Source of the DNA: an uncultured Oscillospiraceae bacterium
GTDB lineage: Bacteria > Bacillota > Clostridia > Oscillospirales > Acutalibacteraceae
Length of the DNA: 7,196 bases
Reading direction: 5' to 3'
NCBI GenBank assembly: GCA_958354085.1
Contig: CATWUX010000120.1
Span: 1-7,196 of the forward strand
The notes below the pieces were generated by a model. That model worked only from the letters and a program-made list of their open reading frames with translations. It was not told where the DNA came from and made no database searches. Both the position numbers and the translations under genes were made by a program. This document shows positions 5,596 to 7,196 of the stretch, piece by piece; the first letter of the stretch is position 1; the number at the start of each line of letters is the position of its first letter.

Positions 5596-6072
5596 ATGGA
5601 GGAAATCAAGGCTTGGGCTTGTGCGCTGTGTGTGGTGGCGGTCGGCTGTGCGATGCTGCAAATGCTCGCGCCGAAGGAGGGGCTGGGACGGATTTTCCGT
5701 CTCATCATCGCCGCGTTTTTTCTTTGTTGTATGCTTGCGCCGCTGTTGTCGCTGCGCGATATTCCGCAGCTGAATTTGGAGCTGCTGCCCGAAAGCGTCT
5801 CCGCCGATCTGCTGCAGAAGCGTGTGAACGAGCAGCTTACGCGGCAGATGAATGCCGCGCTGCTGCAGGTGGCGAACCAGACGCTGAACGGTTATGGAAT
5901 CGAAGTGCAAAAAGTCGAGGTAAACACGGATACTTCGGAGAATGGCAGCATATATATTAAGCAAGTTATCCTGTTTCTGGACAAACAAAACATAGGAAAC
6001 GCAGTTGCCGCCCGGCAAAAAATGAGCGAACGTCTGGGAATGGACGTGATCATTCAGGCGGCGCCGGAGTAA
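5596..6072 (+). CDS. spoIIIAF: Stage III sporulation protein AF
   Basis: SpoIIIAF is a membrane-anchored channel component with a ring-building-type domain facing the space between mother cell and forespore membranes. The N-terminus has two membrane segments (about 6-24 and 33-52) separated by the short conserved loop LAPKEGLGRIFR. A soluble C-terminal domain (about 60-158) contains an amphipathic helix rich in Leu/Gln and a beta-strand pattern (GYGIEVQKVEVN then SIYIKQVILFLD). At 158 residues it is shorter than the roughly 200 of B. subtilis, with less sequence in the soluble part. AGGAGGG lies 7 nt before the ATG. Tandem stops (TAA TAG) end the gene, and the 12-nt gap to spoIIIAE keeps it in the same transcript. 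Confidence 0.94.
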   Translation: MEEIKAWACALCVVAVGCAMLQMLAPKEGLGRIFRLIIAAFFLCCMLAPLLSLRDIPQLNLELLPESVSADLLQKRVNEQLTRQMNAALLQVANQTLNGYGIEVQKVEVNTDTSENGSIYIKQVILFLDKQNIGNAVAARQKMSERLGMDVIIQAAPE

Positions 6073-6075
6073 TAG

Positions 6076-6091
6076 GGGCTTTTTGCGGCCC
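6076..6091 (+). other. Small hairpin between spoIIIAF and spoIIIAG
   Basis: GGGC (6076-6079) can pair with GCCC (6088-6091), extended by a T-G wobble, with a T-rich loop. The stem is short and no T-run follows, so it is unlikely to terminate transcription. It lies just before the ideal ribosome binding site of spoIIIAG. Confidence 0.25.
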
Positions 6092-6111
6092 GTATCAAGG
6101 AGGTCAGCGGT

Positions 6112-6690
6112 ATGGAAGAAGCCGTGCAGAAGGAGAGTCGTATAAACGACTGGTCACCGGCAAGAATTCTGGAGTTTTTGAAAGGAGGGAAAGGTCGCAA
6201 GCTGGTCGTGGCGCTGGGAGTTGCCGGCATCGGTCTGATACTGCTGTCGGAATTCTGGCCGCAGAAATCGAAGGAAGCGGTTGCCAAAGCGAGCGCGGAG
6301 GAATTTGTGACCAAAACGGAAGAGAAACTGATGGCGATCATCGGCAGCATCGAAGGCGCCGGCACGTGCCAAGTCATGGTGACGCTGGAGAACGGTGTGG
6401 AATATGTCTATGCCAGCCAGCAAAAGCTGAATACCGATCGTGTGGAGGACCAGAGCGGGAACTCCAACAAGGTATCGCAGCGGGACGACAGCGAAAAATC
6501 CATCATTGTCGTGGACACGGACGAGGGACGCAAGGGACTTTTGGTGACCGAGATCCAGCCTACGGTAAAAGGCGTGGTCATCGTCTGCGAGGGCGGCGAC
6601 CAGCCGCTGGTCCGGCAGCGTATCGTCGATACCGTGACGACCGCGCTGAACATATCGTCCCAGCGGGTATGCGTAACCAAAAAATCTTGA
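6112..6690 (+). CDS. spoIIIAG: Stage III sporulation protein AG
   Basis: SpoIIIAG builds the large oligomeric ring of the SpoIIIA-SpoIIQ channel in the intermembrane space. In B. subtilis it forms a 30-fold ring related to type III secretion ring proteins. The 192-residue product has a short cytoplasmic N-terminus, one membrane segment (about 30-47), and an extracytoplasmic ring-building domain. The domain shows IIGSIEGAGTCQVMVTLENG (76-95), then an insertion rich in polar residues (about 103-129) that corresponds to the beta-triangle insertion of the family. It closes with EIQPTVKGVVIVCEGG (147-162), a helix, and the final strand QRVCVTKK. It is shorter than the roughly 229 residues of B. 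subtilis. A perfect AAGGAGGT (6097-6104) lies 7 nt before the ATG, suggesting high expression, as expected for a ring subunit. Confidence 0.96.
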   Translation: MEEAVQKESRINDWSPARILEFLKGGKGRKLVVALGVAGIGLILLSEFWPQKSKEAVAKASAEEFVTKTEEKLMAIIGSIEGAGTCQVMVTLENGVEYVYASQQKLNTDRVEDQSGNSNKVSQRDDSEKSIIVVDTDEGRKGLLVTEIQPTVKGVVIVCEGGDQPLVRQRIVDTVTTALNISSQRVCVTKKS

Positions 6691-6733
6691 CGCGGCCATA
6701 TATTTATGCGAAAAGAAAGGATGGAATGGAACT

Positions 6734-7196
6734 GTGAGCAATCTGTTCGGTAAAAAGCAAGTGGTGCTGGCGTGCCTGATCGCCGCGCTCGGAGTAGCGG
6801 TGTATCTGAACTATTATTTCTCCACGCAAAAACCAGTGGTGGATACCGGAGGGAATACGTCTTCGACCGGAGATAATCTGGGGGATTCCCAGTTTGTGAA
6901 CAACCCTTCAACCGTGACAACGCAGCCGGACCCCAACGACTATTTCGTGCAGGCGCGGCTCAATCGTGAGACAGCCCGCACACAGGCGCTGGATATTATC
7001 AAGGATATGATGAACGACGTCAAAGCCACGGATGAGGTCAAGACGCAGGCGATGGAACAGGCGGCGGCTGTCGCGCAGGCGATTGAACAGGAGGGAAAGA
7101 TTGAGAGTCTTATCAAGGCAAAGGGTTTTGCAGACTGTGTGGTGTATATCGAAGACGCGAACTGCCACGTCGTCGTACGTTCCGGTGAGCTCGCCA
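6734..7196 (+). CDS. spoIIIAH: Stage III sporulation protein AH, C-terminus cut by window end
   Basis: SpoIIIAH is the channel subunit that binds forespore SpoIIQ across the septum, holding the two membranes together during engulfment. 154 residues are visible in an open frame to the window end; the family is about 200-220, so the final part is missing. A GTG start is the only in-frame choice, since no other start codon precedes it before a stop. It has a spread-out purine-rich site (AAAGGATGGAA, about 6716-6726). The protein has a membrane segment (9-25), a Ser/Thr/Asn/Gly-rich linker (about 36-68), then the YscJ/FliF-like domain. That domain opens with DYFVQARLNRETARTQALD (69-87), followed by a long helix and two strands (CVVYIE, CHVVVR). 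Cys135 and Cys144 sit on neighbouring strands. Confidence 0.95.
   Translation, partial: MSNLFGKKQVVLACLIAALGVAVYLNYYFSTQKPVVDTGGNTSSTGDNLGDSQFVNNPSTVTTQPDPNDYFVQARLNRETARTQALDIIKDMMNDVKATDEVKTQAMEQAAAVAQAIEQEGKIESLIKAKGFADCVVYIEDANCHVVVRSGELA

Noticed and set aside
5142..5960. A 272-codon plus-strand frame overlapping spoIIIAE and spoIIIAF.
   Set aside because: It is out of frame with both genes, Arg/Gly/Ala-rich, and spans their junction; the in-frame products are clearly SpoIIIAE and SpoIIIAF.
6691..6733. Internal sigma-E promoter before spoIIIAH, suggested by an ATATATT run.
   Set aside because: No CATACAnT-like -10 follows at 14-15 nt, so the AT-rich run alone is not enough. An internal promoter within spoIIIA is known in B. 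subtilis, but I cannot place one here.
1..7196. CRISPR arrays, insertion sequences, prophage genes, toxin-antitoxin or other mobile elements.
   Set aside because: No direct-repeat arrays, terminal inverted repeats, transposase or integrase motifs were seen; composition is uniform and all coding space is accounted for by glmS and spoIIIA genes.

Overview
The window comes from the chromosome of a GC-rich, endospore-forming Firmicute, most likely a Clostridia of the Oscillospirales/Ruminococcaceae type. Three things point there: a complete-looking spoIIIA sporulation operon, AGGAGG-type ribosome binding sites, and a strong G/C bias at third codon positions. This placement is an inference from gene content and composition; no species can be named from the sequence alone.

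Layout. Positions 1-187 (minus strand) hold two tRNA genes: a CAT-anticodon tRNA (elongator Met or Ile2) followed by a tRNA-Trp that runs off the left edge. They are driven by a strong sigma-A promoter at 237-264 with an A-rich UP-like tract behind it. Positions 322-2279 (minus strand) form a self-contained glmS unit: a sigma-A promoter, a leader of about 50 nt with a good ribosome binding site, the 609-residue glucosamine-6-phosphate synthase, and a strong hairpin terminator. From 2358 to the right edge (plus strand) lies the spoIIIA operon in its canonical order AA-AB-AC-AD-AE-AF-AG-AH. The last gene is cut by the window end. No gene-free stretch exceeds about 175 bases; the two main ones (188-361 and 2192-2357) hold promoters and a terminator.

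How the genes work together. The eight SpoIIIA proteins are made in the mother cell during engulfment. With forespore SpoIIQ they form a channel (the 'feeding tube' or A-Q complex) across the two membranes around the forespore. SpoIIIAA is the cytoplasmic ATPase. SpoIIIAB, AC, AD and AE form the membrane base. SpoIIIAF, AG and AH carry ring-building domains in the intermembrane space. Close packing fits coordinated, coupled translation: an 86-nt overlap for AA/AB, a direct stop-start junction for AC/AD, and an ATGA overlap for AD/AE. glmS, transcribed divergently, supplies glucosamine-6-phosphate for peptidoglycan and is probably not part of the sporulation programme.

I see no undescribed system. 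The oddities worth a second look are a 28-residue tail on SpoIIIAA made by reading into spoIIIAB, the absence of a glmS ribozyme, an imperfect T-stem in the CAT tRNA, a cysteine pair in SpoIIIAH, and two small hairpins in the operon's gene gaps.
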